Shown one piece after another: positions 1-6,200 of a stretch of 7,694 nt of DNA. Position 1 is the stretch's first letter. Each line of letters opens with the position of its first letter. The stretch is taken from assembly GCA_016870945.1 (NCBI GenBank), contig VGAH01000042.1, positions 1-7,694 of the forward strand, given 5' to 3'. A program made the position numbers and the translations under genes. The stretch is from Actinomycetota bacterium. Lineage in GTDB: Bacteria; Actinomycetota; Actinomycetes; S36-B12; UBA5976. The notes below the pieces were generated by a model. It searched no databases and had not been told where the DNA came from. It worked only from the letters and a program-made list of their open reading frames with translations.

Positions 1-837
1 CGTCCACTCGTCAGGGGGTAATGGCGAATTCGCACCTTGGTACTTGGCAATCGCGTTGGTGAATATTCGCCCCAAAACTGCCCCTGGTTTTGAGTTGTCT
101 AAGAAAGCGGCTTCGACCTCTAACAAGGTGTCATAGGCAGATCTCTCTAAGGCCGGTACGGGTTTAAATGCCACTACTCGCGTTGCGCTCGCAACTAAGC
201 CCTTAGCTCTTGCGCAAACTGACGCGTAGAAGATGTCGCCGATCGGTTCATCGGTGGGCAACGGGTGGCGGTGTAAACGCCGACGCCTGTCACCGGCTAC
301 CAGCATCACAACAGGTTCTAACCCTTTGCTCCACAAAGCGGCTGCCAGATTTCGAGCGATGTTCATCTCGGTATCGCTCGGTGTAGCCAGCGGCAAGGCC
401 TCTTCTAGAGCGGCCACGGTTTTCTTAGCAGTGTCTTGGTAGCGGGCGACTTCTTCAGGGGTTAGTTGTTGGCGTGCTTCTTCGATTTCTTGGCCTAAAT
501 CAACCTCATCGGGCAACGGCAGGTCACTACCCGTCTTCACACCTTGAGCTTTTGCACTTGGTCGAACGTTCCACCAATCGGTTACCTCAACCGACATCTC
601 TTCTGGCAATTCTTCGGTAGCAAGCCGATCTGCCTCTATCTTGTTGGTAACCGCATAAACCTTGTCACCGGTTATTACCACGTCTACAACGGCGGAATCC
701 AACATCATGGGGATGTGCACCCGTCCACCTGTAATCCAGGCAAGGTTGGGCGCACGACGAATCACAATGCGCTCTAGCCCGTGCTGAGTCATCAAGTTAA
801 GAAGGCGTTGCACCTTCTGTTGATATGAGGTCGGCAT
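1..837 (-). CDS. Peptidase M24 (aminopeptidase P-like fold) protein, 3' end missing
   Basis: The frame is open for 279 codons from ATG at 837 to the left edge, so the C-terminus lies outside the window. Residues 1-120 look like the creatinase/prolidase N-terminal domain (for example RRAPNLAWITGGR, 27-39). The pita-bread M24 domain starts at about 121. RHPLPTD (190-196), then a strand-turn-strand with KGLVASATR (212-220), matches a subgroup of aminopeptidase P-like proteins. In ordinary M24 enzymes the latter region carries the DxG and SDxTR aspartates that bind the metal pair. Here the aligned residues are VCA and ASATR, so those two aspartates are absent. The remaining His and Glu ligands would lie beyond the edge. 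The start is 13 nt after the cyclophilin stop with only a weak GTAGG upstream, so translation is probably coupled. The fold is fairly certain; peptidase activity and substrate are not, and it could be a non-hydrolytic or metal-free homologue. Confidence 0.82.
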   Translation of the reverse strand, partial: MPTSYQQKVQRLLNLMTQHGLERIVIRRAPNLAWITGGRVHIPMMLDSAVVDVVITGDKVYAVTNKIEADRLATEELPEEMSVEVTDWWNVRPSAKAQGVKTGSDLPLPDEVDLGQEIEEARQQLTPEEVARYQDTAKKTVAALEEALPLATPSDTEMNIARNLAAALWSKGLEPVVMLVAGDRRRRLHRHPLPTDEPIGDIFYASVCARAKGLVASATRVVAFKPVPALERSAYDTLLEVEAAFLDNSKPGAVLGRIFTNAIAKYQGANSPLPPDEWT

Positions 838-850
838 TTGCCTACGAAAT

Positions 851-1381
851 CTACGGCGTAGCTTTGTTTACCTCAATTGATTCGATGATGACGTCTTCTT
901 TGGGTCGGTCGTTGGCACCAGTTTCGGCAGCAGCTATGGCATCTACGACTGCGCGGCTGGCTGGGTCAGTCACTTCACCGAAAATCGTGTGCTTGCGGTT
1001 TAACCAGTTGGTAGCGGCAACGGTGATGAAAAACTGTGAGCCGTTAGTGCCTGGGCCCGCGTTCGCCATAGCGAGCAAGTAAGGCCGATCGAAACTAAGT
1101 TCTGGGTGAAACTCGTCAGCAAACTGGTATCCCGGGCCGCCTGTTCCGGTACCAAGCGGGTCGCCACCTTGAATCATGAACCCTGAGATGACGCGGTGAA
1201 ACGGCACGCCCTTATAAAGGGCGCCGCTGCCGGTCTTGCCGGTTCGGGGGTCCTTCCACTCTTTGCTGCCGTCTGCAAGTCCGACGAAATTCGCCACCGT
1301 TTTTGGTGCCTGAAAGTCAAAAAGATCGACTTTGATGTCGCCCTTGTTTGTCTTGATGGTGGCAGTAGAAGTGGCAGGCAC
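851..1381 (-). CDS. Cyclophilin-type peptidyl-prolyl cis-trans isomerase
   Basis: This is a single-domain cyclophilin that catalyses cis-trans isomerisation of X-Pro bonds. There is no signal peptide or membrane segment, so it is cytoplasmic. Numbering from the upstream ATG at 1402 (183 aa), the catalytic set is intact: FHR at 68-70 with Arg70, FMIQGGDP at 75-82 with Gln78, NGSQFFI at 120-126, Trp133 (the cyclosporin-contact position) and His138 in HTIFGEV. I prefer the GTG at 1381 (176 aa). It has AAAAGGAG upstream with a 7-nt spacer, and the product then starts about ten residues before the first strand, as is usual. The ATG at 1402 has no ribosome binding site. The gene is third in the leftward unit, 24-45 nt after the WD40 gene (depending on start) and 13 nt before the M24 gene, so it is probably co-transcribed from the zinc-regulated cobW promoter. 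A specific role in zinc limitation is not shown by the sequence. Confidence 0.95.
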   Translation of the reverse strand: MPATSTATIKTNKGDIKVDLFDFQAPKTVANFVGLADGSKEWKDPRTGKTGSGALYKGVPFHRVISGFMIQGGDPLGTGTGGPGYQFADEFHPELSFDRPYLLAMANAGPGTNGSQFFITVAATNWLNRKHTIFGEVTDPASRAVVDAIAAAETGANDRPKEDVIIESIEVNKATP

Positions 1382-1388
1382 GAGCGGG

Positions 1389-1396
1389 CTCCTTTT
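1389..1396 (-). promoter_or_regulatory. Ribosome binding site of the cyclophilin gene
   Basis: The minus strand reads AAAAGGAG followed by seven bases and GTG (1381-1379). This site decides the start: the in-frame ATG at 1402 lies upstream of it and has no comparable purine run. Confidence 0.6.
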
Positions 1397-1426
1397 GCTC
1401 ATTCAAACGATATTGATGTTCAGGGC

Positions 1427-2335
1427 CTATTTCGATGTATCTACGGAAACCGTAGCGCATCGGCCCGATGTATCGGCGCAGAAAAGGGATCCATCCGGCA
1501 TCCACTCAAGCACGCATATTTTGGCATTGGTCTCACTAGCCCAAGATTCCACGTTGGGCTCTTGGCGTTGATTCAAATCAAATACGCGGACCACACCCCG
1601 GGCATCACTGGTAGCAAATACAAGCTCGTTTTTGGGGTGCCATTTGATTCTTATCGCAGTTGGTCGGTGCTGTCCTAGTTGAAGAGGTTTTCGACCCTTG
1701 GGGCCCGCCCCAGAAAAATCCCAAACGGTGACCTCTGGTGAGCCATTGTTTGCAAGTCTTGAGCCTGTTGTATTGAAGGCGAGCTCATTGACCTTACGCA
1801 GATAGCCACGCATTTCTAGGCGAATATCTTCTTTTGGTGAAAAGACCTGCAGTGTGCTGTCTTGGCTGCCAGTTACGATCCAACGAGAATTTGGTGAGAT
1901 GGCGATTCGAAGAAGGGACCCTTTGAATTCTAGAGTCTCGGCCGCGGTAGATCGAAACGGAGCGGTCAGATTCACCCCACCGTATCCCGTGCTTGCAATC
2001 ATCCCATTCTGAGGGAGCCAGCAAAGATCTTGAAGTGTTGCCTCGAACTCGGGTGACTCCCAGCGTTTGTCGCTTAAACAATCACGGGCAATCACCTTGC
2101 GACCAAAAGTCGCTGCTAACTTGCTTGAGGATTTGTACCACTGTGATGTCGTTGTCCAAGCCCCTAGATCGATGTGCAGAGTTCGGTGATTCTGGAGCTC
2201 TCTAATCTCAAGCCCTTCGGGCCCGGAGATTGCGTATAAGCCCAACACTGGGTGCGCTTTGATGCTAAGAGCTCCAACCTTGGACGGGGGCAGTTCGAGT
2301 AGTGCCCCAGATTCATTCGTTGGTCGCAGTGCCAA
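1427..2335 (-). CDS. WD40-repeat beta-propeller protein
   Basis: The product is a cytoplasmic beta-propeller of unknown partner and function. Counting from TTG at 2335 (302 aa), WD40-like blades are visible at about 99-124, 139-166 (SPNSRWIVTGSQDSTLQVF), 181-208 (ending VTVWDF), 226-253 (ending VVRVFD) and 273-299. Earlier blades are more divergent. No enzymatic motif is present, so a scaffold or protein-interaction role is the reasonable default. TTG at 2335 is the first conventional start in the frame, but the frame stays open and propeller-like up to 2437, inside the end of cobW, so the N-terminus is probably longer (see next entry). The stop at 1427 is just upstream of the cyclophilin gene. 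Its position directly after a CobW GTPase under a Zur box suggests a part in zinc allocation, perhaps as partner of the GTPase; this is inference from context only. Confidence 0.85.
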   Translation of the reverse strand: MALRPTNESGALLELPPSKVGALSIKAHPVLGLYAISGPEGLEIRELQNHRTLHIDLGAWTTTSQWYKSSSKLAATFGRKVIARDCLSDKRWESPEFEATLQDLCWLPQNGMIASTGYGGVNLTAPFRSTAAETLEFKGSLLRIAISPNSRWIVTGSQDSTLQVFSPKEDIRLEMRGYLRKVNELAFNTTGSRLANNGSPEVTVWDFSGAGPKGRKPLQLGQHRPTAIRIKWHPKNELVFATSDARGVVRVFDLNQRQEPNVESWASETNAKICVLEWMPDGSLFCADTSGRCATVSVDTSK

Positions 2336-2437
2336 GAGCCCCTCAGAATCTAGGAGCAGAACCTCCCCTTGGTGGGTAACTGAGCCGTCGACAAATGAGT
2401 AATTTGGCAGAGTTTTTTGTTGGCTAGTTAGATGAAT
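2336..2437 (-). other. Probable N-terminal extension of the WD40 protein without a standard start codon
   Basis: The WD40 frame continues upstream of TTG 2335 for 34 codons, to an in-frame TGA at 2440-2438. The residues, including SFVDGSVTHQGEVLLLDSEG, look like a propeller strand pair that runs directly into the accepted protein. No ATG, GTG or TTG occurs in this stretch; the only near-start codons are CTG at 2410 and ATT at 2437. The segment overlaps the last codons of cobW (stop at 2426-2424). Three readings are possible: a rare start codon, a one-base indel (natural or from assembly), or chance openness with a true start at 2335. Confidence 0.5.
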
Positions 2438-3449
2438 TCATCTTTTTGGTGTTAGTTGCTAAGCAGTTTTTGAATCCTTCAGTTAATTCCTGTCTATCAA
2501 GGTTGCGGCCTATGAACACCATGCGATTTACTCGAGGCTCATCCCCCCATTCAGTTGCAAACTCGCCCGTAAAGAGCATGTGCACGGCCTGAAAAACATA
2601 TTTTCGCGGATTATCGGAAATCGCGAGAATTCCCTTGCTACGAAAGATATCGACACCTTTCTTACCGAGAAGAACCCCGAGCCAGTTGTCGAGCCTCTCG
2701 AGGTTGAGCTCCCCGGTTAGCTCAATGCCGACACTCGTAACAGTCTGATCATGTTGGTGGTCTGTATCTTCTAAAAAGGTGGGCTCGTCTGCCAATACTT
2801 TTTCGAGACTAAAGGCTTCGATGTCAAGAATCTGTTCCAGCGGGAACCCGCCGAAACTACTTTGAATTTGCTGAGCTGAAGAGTTGATGGATTTCAGTTC
2901 TTTACTTAGGTGTGCAAGGGTGTTTGCGTCTACTAAATCGCACTTGTTCAAAAGCAATCTGTCTGCAAAAGCAACCTGTTCTACTGCCTCGTTTTCCGTC
3001 CCTTCTGGTTTTTCTTCCCTGAGGTGCTGCAGTGTGTTTAGAGAGTCGACTACTGTGAGAATCGCATCTAGTCGATAGTTGTCTCTAATCTCGTCATCCA
3101 TAAAGAAAGTTTGTGCCACGGGCGCCGGATCAGCTAAGCCGGTCGTCTCTATGAGGACTCGATCAAACTTGTCTTTACGGGTCAATAGATTTTCCAAGAT
3201 TCTGATTAGATCGCCTCTTACCGTGCAACAGATGCAGCCGTTGTTCATCTCGAATATTTCTTCTTCTGACCCAAGTACTAATGCGTCATCTATCCCCACT
3301 TCGCCGAACTCATTTTCGATCACGGCAACGCGCATGCCGTGGTTTTCAGTTAGAACCCGATTGAGCAGGGTGGTCTTACCCGAGCCCAAAAACCCAGTAA
3401 TGACTGTGACAGGTATGCGCTGGTCAGCTGCTAGCGAGCTATTTTCCAT
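2424..3449 (-). CDS. CobW/COG0523 (G3E) GTPase, probable zinc metallochaperone
   Basis: This is a 341-residue G3E P-loop GTPase of the COG0523 family, whose members move zinc or other metals to target proteins at the cost of GTP. Visible motifs in order: Walker A GFLGSGKT (19-26), ENEFGEVGID (45-54), the metal-binding CxCC at Cys72, Cys74 and Cys75 in GCICCTVRGD, ETTGLADPAP (101-110) and NKCD (168-171) for guanine. A short acidic/His patch, DTDHQHD, lies at 228-234 instead of the long His loop of some relatives. The CobW C-terminal domain spans about 236-331. The ATG start is 18 nt from a Zur box that overlaps the likely promoter, so the gene should be expressed under zinc limitation. This argues for a zinc role over cobalamin synthesis or nitrile hydratase activation; no such genes are nearby. 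The upstream AAGAAG is only a weak ribosome binding site. Confidence 0.95.
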   Translation of the reverse strand: MENSSLAADQRIPVTVITGFLGSGKTTLLNRVLTENHGMRVAVIENEFGEVGIDDALVLGSEEEIFEMNNGCICCTVRGDLIRILENLLTRKDKFDRVLIETTGLADPAPVAQTFFMDDEIRDNYRLDAILTVVDSLNTLQHLREEKPEGTENEAVEQVAFADRLLLNKCDLVDANTLAHLSKELKSINSSAQQIQSSFGGFPLEQILDIEAFSLEKVLADEPTFLEDTDHQHDQTVTSVGIELTGELNLERLDNWLGVLLGKKGVDIFRSKGILAISDNPRKYVFQAVHMLFTGEFATEWGDEPRVNRMVFIGRNLDRQELTEGFKNCLATNTKKMNSSN

Positions 3450-3455
3450 GCCAAC

Positions 3456-3483
3456 TTGACTTCTTATTGAGAATCATTATCAT
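3456..3483 (+). promoter_or_regulatory. Predicted promoter of the znuACB-zur operon
   Basis: A sigma70-like promoter reads rightwards: -35 TTGACT (3456-3461), 16-nt spacer, -10 TATCAT (3478-3483), with five of six consensus bases in each hexamer. Transcription would start near 3490, giving a leader of about 90-120 nt before znuA. The Zur box covers the spacer and most of the -10, so bound Zur would block it. Confidence 0.55.
3468..3482. promoter_or_regulatory. Zur (Fur-family) operator
   Basis: The plus strand reads TGAGAATCATTATCA, and the complement TGATAATGATTCTCA. This is a 7-1-7 palindrome with one mismatched pair, and it agrees at 13 of 15 positions with TGAAAATGATTTTCA, the form known for actinobacterial Zur sites. 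It also resembles the classical Fur box, but znuACB, cobW and a zur gene surround it, so Zur is the natural ligand. It lies between the divergent operons and overlaps the -10 elements of both predicted promoters. I saw no second copy in the window. Confidence 0.87.
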
Positions 3484-3505
3484 TAAGCCCAGCATAGCTA
3501 CCCAA
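3476..3505 (-). promoter_or_regulatory. Predicted promoter of the cobW operon
   Basis: Reading leftwards: -35 TTGGGT (3505-3500), 18-nt spacer, -10 GATAAT (3481-3476). The -10 has five of six consensus bases and lies inside the Zur box; the -35 is weaker. Transcription would begin near 3469, leaving about 20 nt before the cobW ATG at 3449. Confidence 0.5.
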
Positions 3506-3521
3506 CTTTCGTCGGGAAAGC

Positions 3522-3527
3522 GGAGGG
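3522..3527 (+). promoter_or_regulatory. Strong Shine-Dalgarno of a leader ORF
   Basis: GGAGGG lies five bases before ATG 3533 in the znuA leader. It is the best match to the anti-Shine-Dalgarno in the intergenic region and is clearly better than anything before either possible znuA start. Confidence 0.45.
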
Positions 3528-3532
3528 CGTGC

Positions 3533-3601
3533 ATGCGCAGATTGGGCTTCAGGTTTGCGGCAATTAATGGGGGTAGCAAGTGTTTCGAGCGTTTAACTTA
3601 G
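3533..3601 (+). CDS. Possible 22-residue leader peptide upstream of znuA
   Basis: The frame is ATG at 3533, 22 codons, TAG at 3599-3601. The product begins MRRLGFRFAAINGG and has one cysteine. It has a GGAGGG ribosome binding site at ideal spacing and ends 8 nt before the ATG at 3610 that best fits the ZnuA signal peptide. It could therefore couple translation into znuA or act as a regulatory leader. It resembles no known leader peptide that I recognise, and a frame this short can arise by chance, so the evidence is the ribosome binding site and the placement only. It would overlap the alternative znuA start GTG 3580 in another frame. Confidence 0.35.
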   Translation: MRRLGFRFAAINGGSKCFERLT

Positions 3602-3609
3602 ATTCTCGG

Positions 3610-4617
3610 ATGTTAAAGAGCCGGTCTTTTTTGGCAACGGCCGGAGTGATGGCGCTCGGCCTGGCTAGTTGCGGGGGGCAAGACGCCGCCGTCGAAGAAC
3701 CTGTTGCAGTTGAGAGCACCGAGGTAGTCGTCACAAGTAGTTGTTCGCCGCTTAGTGTGGTGACTGGTTTCTATCCCTTGCAATTTATCGCCGAACGTGT
3801 TGGCAGTGACCAAACCTCTGTTTCGGTTTTGGCGGGCCCAGGTGTCGAGGCGCATGATCTAGAGCTCACACCGTCGCAAGCGGCCGAAGTAACCGATGCT
3901 GATGTTGTTGTCTTCCTACCCACATTCATGCCCTCATTAGACGAGGCAGTAGTCGAGTTGAACTCTTCAGTTGGGCTTGATGCCATGGCAGGTTTGACGT
4001 TGCTTGAAGGCGAGGCACACGATGATGACCACGGGCACAGTCACGATCATGACCACGATGGCGATGAGGGTCACTCAGACAAGAAATCAACCGATGACGA
4101 AATGATCGTCGACCCGCATGTTTGGCTTGACCCTACGAATGTGTCTGTCATCGGCAAGACCTTGGCCAACAAATTAAGCGAGCTAGATCCAGCCTGTAGT
4201 GCAATCTATGCAGACAACTCACAAGCCCTTACTGACGAAATGACAGCACTTGATTCCGAGATGAAGACAGCGCTAGCCAATTGCAAAATCAAGACCATGG
4301 TCGTTTCACATGAAGCTTTTGGCTATCTCGCAAATCGTTATGGGCTTGAACAGGTTGGTATCTCAGGCCTGACACCGGAGGCTGAGCCCAGCCCGAAACG
4401 TCTGGCTGAAGTGGCCAAGATTTCTAAATCCGACGGTGTGACCACTGTCTATTACGAGACATTGGTTAGCCCGGTCGTGGCCGAAACGCTAGCCAAGGAA
4501 CTCAATATCAAGGCTGAGAAGCTCGACCCAATAGAGAGCAAACCAGAGGGTGCCGATTTAATCGCGCAAATGCGTGCGAACTTGGCGACATTGGTGGGGG
4601 GGCAAGATTGCGGGTGA
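3610..4617 (+). CDS. znuA: Zinc-binding lipoprotein of the ZnuABC transporter
   Basis: This is the cluster A-I solute-binding protein that captures zinc outside the membrane and hands it to ZnuB. From ATG 3610 the product (335 aa) begins with a lipoprotein signal: KSR, a hydrophobic core, then lipobox LASC with the lipidated Cys at 21. Using numbers from the alternative GTG start at 3580 (345 aa, GGGGG upstream), the expected ligands are His92 (AHDLELTPSQ), His180 (DPHVWLDP), His244 (VVSHEAFGYL) and an acidic residue near Asp316. A His/Asp loop with seven histidines spans 147-165, typical of zinc rather than manganese members. Four further cysteines (55, 206, 235, 344) would lie outside the membrane and may form disulfides. 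I favour ATG 3610 because the signal peptide then has normal length. znuC follows after one base. The operon should be repressed by Zur-Zn through the box at 3468-3482. Confidence 0.93.
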   Translation: MLKSRSFLATAGVMALGLASCGGQDAAVEEPVAVESTEVVVTSSCSPLSVVTGFYPLQFIAERVGSDQTSVSVLAGPGVEAHDLELTPSQAAEVTDADVVVFLPTFMPSLDEAVVELNSSVGLDAMAGLTLLEGEAHDDDHGHSHDHDHDGDEGHSDKKSTDDEMIVDPHVWLDPTNVSVIGKTLANKLSELDPACSAIYADNSQALTDEMTALDSEMKTALANCKIKTMVVSHEAFGYLANRYGLEQVGISGLTPEAEPSPKRLAEVAKISKSDGVTTVYYETLVSPVVAETLAKELNIKAEKLDPIESKPEGADLIAQMRANLATLVGGQDCG

Positions 4618-4618
4618 G

Positions 4619-5371
4619 ATGACCCCGCAACTTAAAGCTAGAGACGTTTCAGTCTCACTGGGTGGGGCCACCGTGCTAAAGAACGTGAGCTTTGAGCTCA
4701 GCAAGGGTGAGTTCCTCGCTGTTCTAGGTGGAAACGGCAGCGGTAAAACCACGCTCTTGAGAGCCCTTTTGGGCTTGATACCTATAAGCGCTGGTCATGT
4801 TGACATCGCAGCAAGCGAAGTTGCCTACATGCCGCAACGGCTCCCCAACATCGGCAGCGTGCCGGTTTCGGTTAAAGAGTTTGCCGAAGCTGGTGCTGTT
4901 CGCGGCGTTCGTGCGGGTGTTAAGCCTGCCAGCGTGCAATGGGCTTTAGAGACAGTGGGCATGTGGCCGTTACGCCGCAGATCGGTCGATTCACTTTCAG
5001 GTGGTCAACAACGCTTGACCATGTTCGCCCGCGCGTTGGTGAATCGAGCTGAATTGTTAATGCTGGACGAACCCTCAGCTGGTGTGGACGTTGAACATCA
5101 GAACGAAGTGCTTTCTTGCCTGCAAACTCTCAAAACCCAAAACACCAGCATCATTTACGTGACTCATGAGCTGGGTCTGATCGAGCCATTGGTAGACAAA
5201 GTGTTGGTGTTAGAACGCAGCGAAAGAGCTTCTGTCGAGTATTTCGGGGCGCTGCCATGGCCGAGTGGCATGTACGCAGATGTTCATCATCATCATGACG
5301 ATGCCGCCTTAAGCCTTGGGGCCAACCTCGGTGTTAGCCATGCCGATCTAAGCCCGTTGCTTAAGAGCTAG
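4619..5371 (+). CDS. znuC: ATPase subunit of the ZnuABC zinc transporter
   Basis: This is the cytoplasmic ABC ATPase that powers zinc import. The 250-residue product has Walker A GGNGSGKT (37-44), Q-loop Gln73 in YMPQR, signature LSGGQQR (126-132), Walker B LLMLDEP (146-152) and H-loop His183 in VTHE. The ATG at 4619 is one base after the znuA stop, and GGGTGAG overlaps the junction, so translation is probably coupled. The frame continues upstream to a GTG at 4574 inside znuA, but that start would add 15 residues not expected in the family. The C-terminal tail carries HHHHDD (223-228), which could bind zinc on the cytoplasmic side. znuB begins 7 nt downstream. Confidence 0.95.
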   Translation: MTPQLKARDVSVSLGGATVLKNVSFELSKGEFLAVLGGNGSGKTTLLRALLGLIPISAGHVDIAASEVAYMPQRLPNIGSVPVSVKEFAEAGAVRGVRAGVKPASVQWALETVGMWPLRRRSVDSLSGGQQRLTMFARALVNRAELLMLDEPSAGVDVEHQNEVLSCLQTLKTQNTSIIYVTHELGLIEPLVDKVLVLERSERASVEYFGALPWPSGMYADVHHHHDDAALSLGANLGVSHADLSPLLKS

Positions 5372-5378
5372 CGCAACG

Positions 5379-6200
5379 TTGGAGCTTCTCAGTTACGAGT
5401 TCGCACAACGCGCACTTATAGGCGCCTTGTTGATAGGGGTACTCGCACCACTAGTTGGCATCTTTTTGGTTCAGCGCCGCTTAGCTCTCTTAGGTGACGG
5501 TGTTGGGCACATTGCAATAACGGGTGTGGGTCTGGCTTTGTTGATGTCGTGGTCGCCATTGCCCGCAGCTTTGCTTGTCGCAGTGTTTGGCGCGTTGTTC
5601 ATCGAGGTACTTCGAGATAGATCAAGGGTGGCGGCAGATGTCGCCATAGCTGTCGTTTTTTATGGTGGTCTAGCACTTGGCGTCTTATTGGTTTCGCTTG
5701 CGCCCGGGGGGGCTTCTACCAAATTAAATACTTTCTTGTTCGGTTCGTTGAGCACGGTGAGTATGAGCGATTTATGGGTTCTAGGCGCTATGACCCTCTT
5801 GATAATTCTGGTAATTACTTTTTGGGGGCGCCAACTTTTTGTTGCAGGCTTGGACTCTGAAGTTGCAATGGTGCAGCGGATCCCCGTCCGAGTGCTAGGT
5901 GTTGTGCTTTCGGTGATGGCCGCTGCCACGGTGGTGGTTGGTATGCGAGTGGTGGGTTTGCTGTTAGTTAGCGGCATCATGGTGTTACCCGTTGCTGCTG
6001 CGAGCCAATTCGGCAAATCTTTTTCGTCCACTTTGGGTTGGGCGGTGTTGGTGGGGGTGGTTTGTGCTGTTGGTGGCTTACTGCTCTCGTTTCAAGTTGA
6101 TGTGCCGCCGGGCCCCAGCATCATTTTGGGCGCGCTAGTTGTTTTCATCCTCGCGGTGAGTTGGCGGCTTGTGCGACATCTTCAAGGTGCGCGTGCGTGA
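5379..6200 (+). CDS. znuB: Membrane permease of the ZnuABC zinc transporter
   Basis: This is an ABC-3 family permease of 273 residues that forms the zinc channel as a dimer. About eight hydrophobic segments are visible, near 12-31, 43-58, 60-78, 86-107, 131-149, 170-188, 190-209 and 219-265 (the last probably two helices). Family features include RRLALLGDGVGHIAITGVGL (33-52), the loop NTFLFGSL (117-124), LLLVSGIMVLPVAAA (194-208) and DVPPGPSIIL (241-250). The start is TTG at 5379, 7 nt after the znuC stop. The first residues (ELLSYEFAQRAL) match the usual beginning of the family, and no ATG or GTG lies nearby. The stop overlaps the zur start by 4 nt (GTGA). Confidence 0.94.
   Translation: MELLSYEFAQRALIGALLIGVLAPLVGIFLVQRRLALLGDGVGHIAITGVGLALLMSWSPLPAALLVAVFGALFIEVLRDRSRVAADVAIAVVFYGGLALGVLLVSLAPGGASTKLNTFLFGSLSTVSMSDLWVLGAMTLLIILVITFWGRQLFVAGLDSEVAMVQRIPVRVLGVVLSVMAAATVVVGMRVVGLLLVSGIMVLPVAAASQFGKSFSSTLGWAVLVGVVCAVGGLLLSFQVDVPPGPSIILGALVVFILAVSWRLVRHLQGARA

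Noticed and set aside
1196..1678. Plus-strand open frame of 160 codons opposite the cyclophilin and WD40 genes
   Set aside because: It is antisense to two well-supported genes, crosses their boundary, and its product shows no recognisable motif.
2392..2418. Hairpin CAAAT-GAGTA-ATTTG followed by six Ts, resembling a terminator
   Set aside because: The T run lies on the plus strand, where no gene ends here. On the minus strand, which is transcribed, no U run follows. The stem is only 5 AT-rich pairs.
3079..3459. Plus-strand open frame of 126 codons opposite cobW
   Set aside because: It mirrors the conserved GTPase motifs on the other strand and has serine-rich, low-information content.
3506..3520. 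Small hairpin CTTTC-GTCGG-GAAAG in the znuA leader
   Set aside because: A 5-bp stem is too weak to call a riboswitch or attenuator, and no second structure competes with it.
3485..3549. Inverted repeat AAGCCCA / TGGGCTT about 50 bp apart in the intergenic region
   Set aside because: Seven bases at this spacing are expected by chance, and neither arm resembles a known operator half.
5660..6031. Minus-strand open frame of 123 codons opposite znuB
   Set aside because: It is Thr/Pro/Ser-rich, as expected from the complement of a membrane protein gene, and has no domain signal.
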